Source: Fibrobacter sp. UWH6 (GTDB lineage Bacteria; Fibrobacterota; Fibrobacteria; Fibrobacterales; Fibrobacteraceae). Taken from it: a DNA stretch of 64,000 nucleotides. Below are positions 25,167-32,421 of the stretch, piece after piece. A program made the position numbers and the translations under genes. Under the pieces are notes generated by a model, which ran no database searches, was not told where the DNA came from, and worked only from the letters and a program-made list of their open reading frames with translations. How positions within the stretch are numbered: position 1 is the first letter of the stretch; each line of letters starts with the position of its first letter. Where the stretch lies: NCBI RefSeq assembly GCF_900142465.1, contig NZ_FRAX01000003.1, forward strand, positions 62,001 through 126,000. Direction: 5' to 3'.

Positions 25167-26012
25167 ATGAAGTTCCACAAGAAAATGATGAAGGCAGGTC
25201 TTTTTGCCGCCCTGATGCAAGCGCTACTCCTTTGCGCCTGTCAGCAGGAAGAGGTTAAGCCCGTAAGCCTGGAAGAGCTGACTTACAAGTCGGTAAAGCC
25301 CATCATTGCCGCAGTGGATTCAAGTATGGTCGGCGACATTTCCGCTCTGCAGAAGCGCATCGAAATCCGCTACCCGATTCTGGAAGGCGACACTCTGGAC
25401 GTAACCATTCTGGAATTCAAGAGCGACGTGTACGCCCTGGATTACTACATGAACAGCGGACGATTCCAAGGCAGCGCCCCCATCTTGCGCGGTAGTTTTT
25501 TGGAACAGAGTATCCGTGCCGACCACAGGATTTTCATTTTCAGGCACGACAGCTTTAGACGCTACGAACGAAGCGACCTGGAAAACTACGTACGTCGATT
25601 CCCCGGATTCCACGGTGGATTTCCCCAGGCTTTCTTAAGTCTGCCCTTCGAAAATCGCGAACAGGGCAAGACCTCCATCCAGACAAAGTACTTCATGGGA
25701 GTCAAGTCCACCTTCCCCGTGCTTGTACAGAGCTACCGCGATGGCAACCTCCGCTGGAACGTGGCCCGCAGCTGGGACCAGGAAGAAGCCGAAGCTTTCG
25801 AAAGTTGGATCCAGAACTTGAACATTGTTGAACCCAAGGGCATCTTCCCCAGCAGCGACTGCGTCTATTTTGCTGCAGGCGAAGGGGCAAACGGAATCGC
25901 AACCCAGTTGGCAGGTGGCCGCATCGCCGTCGTCTGGGGATTCCTCAGCTGGCCCGATCTGGAACGCAAATTCTTTACCGCCAGCGACCGCATTTACGAA
26001 GCTCGATATTAA
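25167..26012 (+). CDS. Lipoprotein, function unknown
   Basis: 281 aa from the ATG at 25167, which starts a lipoprotein signal peptide (MKFHKKMMKAGLF, lipobox LLCAC with Cys near residue 20). The mature part has no recognised domain. It contains FRHDSFRRYERSDLENYVRR and ends ASDRIYEARY. The middle (FLEQSIRADHRIFIFRHDSF) has the feel of a DUF6599-like secreted protein, but I cannot confirm that. It starts 44 nt after the iron-sulfur protein and may share its transcript. Confidence 0.7.
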   Translation: MKFHKKMMKAGLFAALMQALLLCACQQEEVKPVSLEELTYKSVKPIIAAVDSSMVGDISALQKRIEIRYPILEGDTLDVTILEFKSDVYALDYYMNSGRFQGSAPILRGSFLEQSIRADHRIFIFRHDSFRRYERSDLENYVRRFPGFHGGFPQAFLSLPFENREQGKTSIQTKYFMGVKSTFPVLVQSYRDGNLRWNVARSWDQEEAEAFESWIQNLNIVEPKGIFPSSDCVYFAAGEGANGIATQLAGGRIAVVWGFLSWPDLERKFFTASDRIYEARY

Positions 26013-26055
26013 GGTTTAACGTTCATCCAGGCAAAACAACCTAGGTATTTATAAC

Positions 26056-26061
26056 TATATT
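26056..26061 (+). promoter_or_regulatory. -10-like box 6 nt before the GerW-like gene
   Basis: TATATT, spacer AGAATT, then ATG at 26068. Leaderless start likely. Confidence 0.45.
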
Positions 26062-26067
26062 AGAATT

Positions 26068-26403
26068 ATGGCTATTGAAAAACTCGCAGAAACTCTTTTA
26101 GAAAAGCTCCGCTTTATCACCCAGGCAGAAACTGTAATCGGCAAGCCCATTGAATCCGGCGACACCATCATCGTTCCCGTCAGCCGCGTTTCTGTCGGTT
26201 TTGGTTTCGGCGGACATTCCAGCAAGGGCGACACCTCCGCTTCCGGCGGCGGCGCTTCCGTAGATCCGGTTGCATTCCTGGTGATCAAGGGCGACGACGT
26301 TCGAATCATGCCCATCAGCAAGGACAGTTCCATTATGAGCAAGGTCATGGACCTGGTTCCCGATGTAATGAACAAGTTCAGCAAGAAAAATAGTGAAGTC
26401 TAA
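26068..26403 (+). CDS. GerW/YtfJ-family protein
   Basis: 111 aa. The N-terminal LAETLLEKLRFITQAETVIGKPIE, the VPVSRVSVGFGFGG core and the glycine/serine-rich loop (SASGGGASV) followed by DPVAFLVIKG match the GerW (YtfJ) family named for a Bacillus germination protein but found in many non-sporulating bacteria. The biochemical role is unknown. Single gene with a strong terminator. Confidence 0.85.
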   Translation: MAIEKLAETLLEKLRFITQAETVIGKPIESGDTIIVPVSRVSVGFGFGGHSSKGDTSASGGGASVDPVAFLVIKGDDVRIMPISKDSSIMSKVMDLVPDVMNKFSKKNSEV

Positions 26404-26440
26404 TAGACAACGCATACTATAAAACAAGATGTATAGAAAC

Positions 26441-26465
26441 GGCCCGCTATCGCGGGCCATTTTTC
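26441..26465 (+). terminator. Terminator after the GerW-like gene
   Basis: GGCCCGC-TATC-GCGGGCC followed by ATTTTTC. It may also serve the convergent minus-strand lipoprotein gene ending at 26489. Confidence 0.88.
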
Positions 26466-26488
26466 GTGCGCTAAATTTCTGCGTCAGA

Positions 26489-27346
26489 CTAATGAGCTTC
26501 CAGGGTATTGACGTCGGTGGTGAACATCTTCTGCAGTCGAGCTCCAAAGGGTTCCGTCCATTCCTTTTCCGGAGCGACACGGCTAGCAGTCGACGCGGTA
26601 TATTCCGAGTAGGTCAAGAAGACCAATTCCCCATAACGGGCATCCCAAAGGGTCCATAGGATCTTCCAGGTAAAGCCACCGGACTTGCCCAGATCAGGAT
26701 CCATAAACACATCAAGACGCACCGGGATAGAAATATAGCGCAGACCATAGCGGCTAGCGGTATTGTTCAGCAAATTCTTGAGAGGTGTAGGCACCACACG
26801 GGTAAAGGGCTGCTCGATACCTTCGCGGTCCTGCCACGGGGTAAAATCTTCAAGAGGCAAATTATCGGCGAATTTGAAATTCAGGAAAGCGGCAGACAGC
26901 GTATCCAGGTAGCTGGAATCGGCGTCAGGCAGACGCATTCCCGGGAGCATCAGCTCGCGCTGCATCTTGGGGAAAGCCTTTACGAAGATGGAGTCTTCAA
27001 CGCGAGCCAGATCAAAATCCAAGGCGTCGGCGCTGTAACTGTGGCAGAAGCGGCAGGTTTCGGGTCGCTTGGCATTTACCAAAAGCGAAGGGAACACGCC
27101 TACTACGGCATTGGAATCCAGGCGGTTATAGGCAGCCACATTCCATTCGCGGTAGAACTTTTCGTCGGTGATTTTCAGTTCGATATCGCCACGCTTACCG
27201 CACTCATCGCAGGGAGTGTCCATCATGCCGGAATCACCGGCAGATTCGCCGGGAGCATCGTCTCGCATACCCGCGCACGAAATCATAAAAGAAGACAAGA
27301 ACAGGGCGAAAAAAAGTAAGACGACTTGAAATTTTATTTTGCGCAC
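26489..27346 (-). CDS. Lipoprotein with two CxxC motifs
   Basis: 285 aa. Lipoprotein signal with Cys24 (SSFMISCAG). The mature N-terminus holds CDECG (about 46-50) and, 55 residues later, CRFC (about 98-101, in RPETCRFCHSY). The paired CxxC motifs, with a His after the second, could bind a metal such as zinc or, less likely, form a rubredoxin-like site. The rest has mixed alpha/beta character with aromatic-rich strands (GFTWKILWTLWDARYGELVF). No family recognised. Directly upstream lies the tandem heptad repeat at 27368-27437, so its promoter sits in repeat DNA. Confidence 0.72.
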   Translation of the reverse strand: MRKIKFQVVLLFFALFLSSFMISCAGMRDDAPGESAGDSGMMDTPCDECGKRGDIELKITDEKFYREWNVAAYNRLDSNAVVGVFPSLLVNAKRPETCRFCHSYSADALDFDLARVEDSIFVKAFPKMQRELMLPGMRLPDADSSYLDTLSAAFLNFKFADNLPLEDFTPWQDREGIEQPFTRVVPTPLKNLLNNTASRYGLRYISIPVRLDVFMDPDLGKSGGFTWKILWTLWDARYGELVFLTYSEYTASTASRVAPEKEWTEPFGARLQKMFTTDVNTLEAH

Positions 27347-27367
27347 ATTATCCTCGCAATGGGCGGT

Positions 27368-27437
27368 GAGATATGAGTTATGAGTTATGAGGTATGAGGT
27401 ATGAGGTATGAGGTGTGAGGTGTAAGGTGTGAGTTAT
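27368..27437. repeat. Ten heptanucleotide tandem units (GAGNTRT type)
   Basis: Ten consecutive 7-mers: GAGATAT, GAGTTAT twice, GAGGTAT three times, GAGGTGT twice, AAGGTGT, GAGTTAT. A second heptad tract in a different sequence (TTTAACC, TTTTCGC, TTTAGGC, CGTTCGC, TCTAGGT) follows at 27449-27483, then hairpins GGTAGC-GGA-GCTACC and CCTCGC/GCGAGG. Confidence 0.9.
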
Positions 27438-27532
27438 ATTCTCTACACTTTAACCTTTTCGCTTTAGGCCGTTCGCTCTAGGTAGCGGAGCTACCGACCT
27501 CGCACCTCTAGCGAGGCTTGCCGAGCGAACCT

Positions 27533-27967
27533 TTATTCCAGCATGATGGTGAACGGGCCGTCATTGACTAAACTTACTTGCATGTCGGCACCGAAGCGAC
27601 CTGTTTCCACCTTGGCAATTTCCTTGCGGCATTGTTCAATGACGTATTCATACAGTTCATTGGCAAGGGTCGGATTTCCGGCACCATTGAAGGTGGGTCG
27701 ATTCCCCTTGTTGCAGTTGGCGTACAAGGTGAACTGGGAAACCAGCAGCAACTCGCCGTTTACGTCCTTGATGCTCAAGTTGGTCTTGCCATTTTCGTCG
27801 GCAAAAATCCTGAGGTTCATCATCTTGCGGATCAGGCGGTCTGCCTCTTCGCGGGTATCGGTTTCGCCAACCCCTATTAAGACCATATAACCCTGGTTTA
27901 TCTGTCCGACGGTCTCGCCGGCGATATCCACCTGGGCCTTTTTTACTCGCTGGATTAGAAATTTCAT
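27533..27967 (-). CDS. dtd: D-aminoacyl-tRNA deacylase
   Basis: Removes D-amino acids from mischarged tRNA (144 aa from the ATG at 27967, giving the canonical start MKFLIQRVKKAQV). The two active-site signatures are present: LLVSQFTLYA (SQ motif) and the C-terminal NDGPFTIMLE (GP motif, here N-D-G-P). Length is normal. A TATATT box lies 7 nt upstream. Single gene. Confidence 0.95.
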   Translation of the reverse strand: MKFLIQRVKKAQVDIAGETVGQINQGYMVLIGVGETDTREEADRLIRKMMNLRIFADENGKTNLSIKDVNGELLLVSQFTLYANCNKGNRPTFNGAGNPTLANELYEYVIEQCRKEIAKVETGRFGADMQVSLVNDGPFTIMLE

Positions 27968-27974
27968 ATGACAA

Positions 27975-27980
27975 AATATA
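27975..27980 (-). promoter_or_regulatory. -10-like box 7 nt before dtd
   Basis: Minus strand TATATT at 27980-27975, spacer of 7 nt, then ATG at 27967. No ribosome-binding sequence. Confidence 0.45.
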
Positions 27981-28035
27981 GACATTCAGACGATATATTA
28001 GTGGCTATATTTACCCCTAACTTTACGAGGAATTT

Positions 28036-28353
28036 ATGAAGCGTCTAATTTTGATTTCCATGATTGCAGCAGCCTGCCTTACCGCATGTGGCGAGGAAGC
28101 CAGCGAAACCGCCAGCAAGTACGCCAACAAGGCCAAAAAGGCAGCTACCGAAGCTGCAGATGTAGTCAAGGATAAAGCAAGCGATGCAGCAGATGCTGCA
28201 AAAGACAAGGCTAGCGACGTAGCAGATGCAGCCAAGGACAAAGCTAGTGATGCAGCCGACGTCGCTAAATCTACAGCCAAGGACGCCGCAAACGCCGCCC
28301 TAGACAAGGCCGAAGACGCTATCAAGGCCGCCAAGGAAAAACTGAATCAGTAA
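28036..28353 (+). CDS. Small lipoprotein with 11-residue amphipathic repeats
   Basis: 105 aa. The lipobox LTACG places the lipid-bearing Cys at about residue 18. The mature part is an uninterrupted amphipathic helix made of 11-residue repeats: DKASDAADAAK, DKASDVADAAK, DKASDAADVAK and looser copies before and after, ending KEKLNQ. The Ala/Lys/Asp 11-mer pattern is that of LEA group 3 and apolipoprotein-like helices. It could lie along a membrane or form a coiled coil near the cell wall. Ribosome site GAGGAA. It is a single gene, convergent with the asparaginase gene. Confidence 0.82.
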   Translation: MKRLILISMIAAACLTACGEEASETASKYANKAKKAATEAADVVKDKASDAADAAKDKASDVADAAKDKASDAADVAKSTAKDAANAALDKAEDAIKAAKEKLNQ

Positions 28354-28386
28354 TGTTCCTGCGAAAGTTCCGCAACGAACCCGCAA

Positions 28387-29364
28387 TCAGGCGTTTTCGA
28401 AAATTTTAGCCAGACGCGACGGATTTTTGGTCTGGGTCAAGGCCAGTCGCAAAAGAACTGCAGCCTTCTGAGGAGGCAGTTCACCGGCGCTGATTCTGGC
28501 CACACCTTCGGGTGCCAAAGCCAGATTCCTGTTCAGGGTAACCACACCGTGGTTAATTCGAGTAGCCACAACCACAGGGATGTCGACATTAGCCAATGCA
28601 CGGGACCACGGAAGGCTAAATTCTCCACTGCCGGCCCCAGCAATCACGAGTCCGTCTGAAATGGCCGAGGCAAATTCCAGCAGGCGGGGGTTCGCGTCTA
28701 CGGCGAAGTACACCACATGAACTCTAGGCAGTTCCGTCACGCCGGAAATATCAAAAAACGGGGATTCGCAGGCATTGTCAAAGTCAGCCGCCCCAGATCC
28801 AGGGAAATCGATTCCCATGGGCTGCAATTCGCTGGCGCTGCATTTCTGAACTCTGCGAGCATCAAACAGGTCGCCTCCGAAATAAACCCACACGTTATTT
28901 CCAACGGGTTCATCTTCTAGAGCAAAGCCAACAGCACTCTGTACGGCACCCAGCAAGTTAGCCGGGCCATCCGGTTCCTTGGCAGTGGCAGGGCGCATCG
29001 AGCCAGTCAGCACAACCGGCTTCTCGGTTCGCAAAGTCAGACTGAGGAAGTAGGCCGTTTCATCCATGGTATCGGTACCATGAGTTATGACGAACGCATC
29101 AACCAGTCCAGAGGCGGATCCATCCTCGGCAAGTTCGTCGATACGCTTGGCCAGCTTAAGCCACAGTTCGCCCGTCATGTCGTCAGAATTCACATTGCAG
29201 AACTGCTCCACCGTCACATCGGCGTAGTCTGCAATTTCAGGAACGGCAGCCACCAGGTCTACACCGGCAATCTGCCCCGATACATAGCCCGTATTGGCAC
29301 CGGCTTCACCAACACCGGCAATAGTTCCACCAGTCGCAAGGATAACAACTTTCTTTTTCGCCAT
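28387..29364 (-). CDS. L-asparaginase
   Basis: Hydrolyses asparagine to aspartate and ammonia (325 aa). Both threonine nucleophile motifs are present: ATGGTIAGVGE near residues 10-20 and THGTDTMDETA at about 94-104. LTGSMRP and the Lys in ATAKEPDGP complete the active site. No signal peptide, so it should be cytoplasmic (type I-like), although the sequence is close to both types. Last gene of a minus-strand operon, 2 nt after the metalloprotease-like gene. Whether to call it ansA or ansB cannot be decided from sequence alone. Confidence 0.93.
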   Translation of the reverse strand: MAKKKVVILATGGTIAGVGEAGANTGYVSGQIAGVDLVAAVPEIADYADVTVEQFCNVNSDDMTGELWLKLAKRIDELAEDGSASGLVDAFVITHGTDTMDETAYFLSLTLRTEKPVVLTGSMRPATAKEPDGPANLLGAVQSAVGFALEDEPVGNNVWVYFGGDLFDARRVQKCSASELQPMGIDFPGSGAADFDNACESPFFDISGVTELPRVHVVYFAVDANPRLLEFASAISDGLVIAGAGSGEFSLPWSRALANVDIPVVVATRINHGVVTLNRNLALAPEGVARISAGELPPQKAAVLLRLALTQTKNPSRLAKIFENA

Positions 29365-29366
29365 GG

Positions 29367-30350
29367 TCAGACCTCATTCAAAAGCTGTTGGGCAGTCACT
29401 CCATAAAATTTCTGCAGGGCTTCATCGGCGCTCATGGAGCTTAGGCTCTTGATAAAATCACGGAACCGTGTAAAGTCAGCATTCCTTTTCAGCATTCCCT
29501 CCACCATTTTCTGGGAATACCAGTAAAGCTTTACCGCCTCATCGGTACGGGTCTCTCCAACAAAGGGAGCCGACAGCACATCCAAGGAAGGTTCACTTCC
29601 GGCGGGTCTAGCCACGTCATTGCGGCTTGCATCTACAACCTGGGCAATACCTTCGTTGGCCCAGGTGGGAATTTTTACGCGGACCATGGCCCTAATAAAG
29701 GCGTGAGTCAATTCATGAAACAGCATGGGGCGATAGACTTCACGATACTGCATGACATTTACAGGAATACGAAGCTTTCCGTCAAACAGGGCTCCTGCCC
29801 AAGCAGGACGACCACCAACACCGCCATGATCTTCTGATTCATAAAGCACCACCTGCAACTTATTTTCGGGGCGGAAATCAAACAGGTGGCAAAGGGAATC
29901 GTAAGCGACTTCCAACACCGAGAGGGCTTCCAGCACATCGCTGCGAGAGGGGCGTCCATCAAATTCCAGTCGGAAATGGGCGGAACGTTCCAGGCCCAAT
30001 GTTTCCATTTCTCGAATGAGCATCTTGGATTTTTCGGTTAGATATTCCAGATCCCCATTGCTGTAACCCAGTCCAGAAATGTAGGCGATGCAGTCTTCGT
30101 AGCGTTCCTGTTCCAGCAGCACACCCGCCATATGCAATTGCAAGTTGCGATCTTCGGGAGTTTCAGAAAGCAGCACTTTCAAATCCTTCTCGGCGCACTT
30201 CCAATCCCCGGATTCCAGACAGGCGTTGGTCTCTTCAACCAGGGCATTATGCTTTTCGATGGCGGCATTTTCTGCCAGGCGAACACGTAGCTGATGGCCT
30301 CCATATAAAAAGGCCACCACGACCACAACAATCAAGCCCAAGCGTTTCAT
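29367..30350 (-). CDS. Membrane-anchored gluzincin-type zinc peptidase
   Basis: 327 aa. One N-terminal membrane anchor (about 3-18) precedes a TPR-like helical segment (CLESGDWKCAEKDLKVLLSE, about 44-90). The peptidase domain has HELTHAF (His212, Glu213, His216) and the downstream glutamate in TWANEGIAQ (Glu233), the zinc site of the peptidase MA superfamily. The catalytic domain should be periplasmic. Its start overlaps the DUF4416 stop by 4 nt and it ends 2 nt before the asparaginase gene, so the three form one operon. Confidence 0.87.
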   Translation of the reverse strand: MKRLGLIVVVVVAFLYGGHQLRVRLAENAAIEKHNALVEETNACLESGDWKCAEKDLKVLLSETPEDRNLQLHMAGVLLEQERYEDCIAYISGLGYSNGDLEYLTEKSKMLIREMETLGLERSAHFRLEFDGRPSRSDVLEALSVLEVAYDSLCHLFDFRPENKLQVVLYESEDHGGVGGRPAWAGALFDGKLRIPVNVMQYREVYRPMLFHELTHAFIRAMVRVKIPTWANEGIAQVVDASRNDVARPAGSEPSLDVLSAPFVGETRTDEAVKLYWYSQKMVEGMLKRNADFTRFRDFIKSLSSMSADEALQKFYGVTAQQLLNEV

Positions 30351-31066
30351 AGGCGGAAAGAACCCTCACTACCAGCCGCTTTAGCCTTTTTATACTTTTG
30401 CCCCTCCGGCGCCAAAGTGGGCGGCTCGGTCATGTCGGATTGCAAGCAATCCGCCGCGACTCTCGACTTTTTATACTTTTGCCCCTCCGGTGCCAAAGTA
30501 GGCGGCTCGGTCATGTCGGATTGCAAGCAATCCGCCGCGACTCTCGACTTTTTATACTTTTCTCTTATCAACTGAAGGTCGTGTTGGTAGGGGTTGCGGG
30601 TAAAGTCTTCGAAGGCCCAGGCTGTAGGGTGAAAAACGCCCTTGGCATAGGTCAGCAGCATATCCAGCCACACGCCCTTCCCGGCGTAAAGTTTAAAAGG
30701 TCCGCGCTTGTAGCTAGGCAACACCACCTTATCCAAATCCATATAGCCGATGTCGATATTCACATGGCGGTGATCTGGATTCTCGCTGTTGGCAGTAGTC
30801 AATTCCAGTGCGTTGCTCCGCTCCTTTTCATCGGCGATGGTCTCAGGCGAAATGCATTTCTCAAAAGAAACCACTCCACGGTAAAGACCATCCCCCATTT
30901 CAGGGGTATAATAATTGGTCCTGTCAAAGGCAAAAAGTTTTCCCTTATGCCGAATCGGCCCCCAAGTCTTTTCGAGGAGTTCAATCACAGAGGGATCCCA
31001 TTCAGCACCCTTCTGCAAAACAAAGGCTATCAGCTGAGCCTGTTCACTAAATTGAGAAGCTTTCAT
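30347..31066 (-). CDS. DUF4416 family protein with tandem-duplicated C-terminus
   Basis: 239 aa. Residues about 1-170 match the DUF4416 family (unknown function): FDRTNYYTPEMGDGLYRGVV, then a conserved NIDIGYMDLDKVVLPS and LDMLLTYAKGVFHP. Normal members end soon after YRERY-like motifs, here REKYKK. This one then carries two identical 27-residue copies beginning KYKKSRVAADCLQSDMTEPP, followed by KYKKAKAAGSEGSFRL. The tail is encoded by an 81-bp direct repeat (see repeat entry). It lies 7 nt from the metzincin gene upstream and overlaps the peptidase gene downstream. Confidence 0.85.
   Translation of the reverse strand: MKASQFSEQAQLIAFVLQKGAEWDPSVIELLEKTWGPIRHKGKLFAFDRTNYYTPEMGDGLYRGVVSFEKCISPETIADEKERSNALELTTANSENPDHRHVNIDIGYMDLDKVVLPSYKRGPFKLYAGKGVWLDMLLTYAKGVFHPTAWAFEDFTRNPYQHDLQLIREKYKKSRVAADCLQSDMTEPPTLAPEGQKYKKSRVAADCLQSDMTEPPTLAPEGQKYKKAKAAGSEGSFRL
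30387..30561 (-). repeat. 81-bp in-frame tandem repeat with internal palindrome
   Basis: Two full copies with a period of exactly 81 bp plus the start of a third (TTTTTATACTTTT at 30387, 30468 and 30549). The copies differ at two positions, both silent in the encoded protein (CCC/CCT for Pro and GCG/GCA for Ala). Each contains the palindrome GGATTGCAAGCAATCC. The unit adds 27 codons without changing the frame. Confidence 0.93.
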
Positions 31067-31073
31067 AAAAACC

Positions 31074-32357
31074 TTAATGAGGGAAAATCATCAAACTGGA
31101 ACGAATGATTTCCAGCTGTTCCTTCGAGAACTGGGAATACCTGACATCAGAAACAACAGGGTACATGAAGTTGTCAGCATCGGGACACTGCTCCAATGTG
31201 AAATTATAGTCAGCCTTCGCTTCGCGTCTCATCCTCATTCCAGGAATACGGAAGTCCACCTCACCTTCTGCAGATTCCTTCACTAAGCCACTGCGCTGAA
31301 GTTCCGGACAATAGGGTGTGTCCTCCAGACCGTCTTCGTAATTGGAGAAATCATAATAGGCACTCATATCCCTCATAGTAGAGGTCGTATGGCGAAGTCC
31401 AAAGAAGTGTCCGGTTTCGTGCAAGGCAGTTTCCACAATTTCATCCATAGTCAAAGGAACTGACGACCCGCGGCTTCGCGTATGCGTTCCAAGCAACACG
31501 GTGCTGCCTTCACCAGCTTCCATATTACCGCTAAAAAGATTCGAGAAGCCAACAACGCCATCACTATAGATTGAGTGAACCAGAATCAATTCCAGAGCCG
31601 ATTCCATATCGGGCCAGCCAGTCAATTCGCAAAGCATGGTATCCCTTGAAGATCTTCCGGCAACCCACGGTTCATCAGCCGGATAATTCTTGCCCACCCA
31701 GGGGTGATCCTGGGCGTAGCTCACATACAGGGTATCGATGGTCACGCTGGAATAATACTTGCGGAACCTTTTCAGCAGTTCATCGGAAAATTCCTCAATG
31801 GTAAAACCATCCAAAGTCTCGGCCACATTTCCTACAGCCACCAAATTCAAGGACATGTGATCGGAGTAGGCTCCCTTTCCCTTAAATTCGACATTCCTTG
31901 TGGAGCCCTTATAAAATCCGCGGTTCATTTCCAGCGAGGTCGCCCATTGAGCCATATCATTTTCGTCGCAGGTAAACTTATACACAAAACGGCCATTACT
32001 TTCGGTAGCCGAAATCACGCGGACCTTGGAAGCATAATAGCTGTCCCCCTTTACATCAAGTCTAAAAAGTTGCAGCCTGGGAGCTTCGGTAGCCTCCCCC
32101 TTGTCAAAGGACAGTTCGTAGGTAGCCTTAGGATGAACAAGCAACCTGATACCGTGAGCCAACTGGGCATCCACAGAATCATTGTTGGCCTTGTCATTGG
32201 GGAACATCTGAAAGAACAATCCACTGTCGGGCAACAAGGTCACTTCGGTTTCCTCATCGGAATCGAAGATACAGCCCATCATGCCAAGGCAAACCGCCAG
32301 CATCCACAACAACAAGGATTTCTTCAACATATTTTTACAGAAATTTTTCATTTTCAT
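31074..32357 (-). CDS. Secreted metzincin-type metalloprotease lipoprotein
   Basis: 427 aa. Signal peptide ending in a lipobox GMMGC (Cys29), so it is likely anchored in a membrane. The catalytic motif HExxHxxGxxH is complete: ALHETGHFFGLRHT (His313, Glu314, His317, Gly320, His323), followed by a probable Met-turn in NFMYPV. The metzincin clan includes M12 and M10 proteases. The N-terminal 150 residues are beta-rich and unassigned. First gene of a four-gene operon running down to the asparaginase gene. It could act on extracellular or host proteins. Confidence 0.87.
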   Translation of the reverse strand: MKMKNFCKNMLKKSLLLWMLAVCLGMMGCIFDSDEETEVTLLPDSGLFFQMFPNDKANNDSVDAQLAHGIRLLVHPKATYELSFDKGEATEAPRLQLFRLDVKGDSYYASKVRVISATESNGRFVYKFTCDENDMAQWATSLEMNRGFYKGSTRNVEFKGKGAYSDHMSLNLVAVGNVAETLDGFTIEEFSDELLKRFRKYYSSVTIDTLYVSYAQDHPWVGKNYPADEPWVAGRSSRDTMLCELTGWPDMESALELILVHSIYSDGVVGFSNLFSGNMEAGEGSTVLLGTHTRSRGSSVPLTMDEIVETALHETGHFFGLRHTTSTMRDMSAYYDFSNYEDGLEDTPYCPELQRSGLVKESAEGEVDFRIPGMRMRREAKADYNFTLEQCPDADNFMYPVVSDVRYSQFSKEQLEIIRSSLMIFPH

Positions 32358-32421
32358 AGGTTCCTAATTCCCCAAAGATACGTGTATAGAAAAAAGATAG
32401 AATTTTGGGAGAATTCAGCCA

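Noticed and set aside
26068-26403. Sporulation gene indicating an endospore former
   Set aside because: GerW/YtfJ homologues occur in many non-sporulating bacteria, and the rest of the window is Gram-negative in character.
27368-27437. CRISPR-like short repeats
   Set aside because: The 7-mers are contiguous with no unique spacers and no cas genes lie in the window.
30387-30561. CRISPR array
   Set aside because: There is an exact 81-bp tandem unit with no spacers, and it is in frame within a gene.
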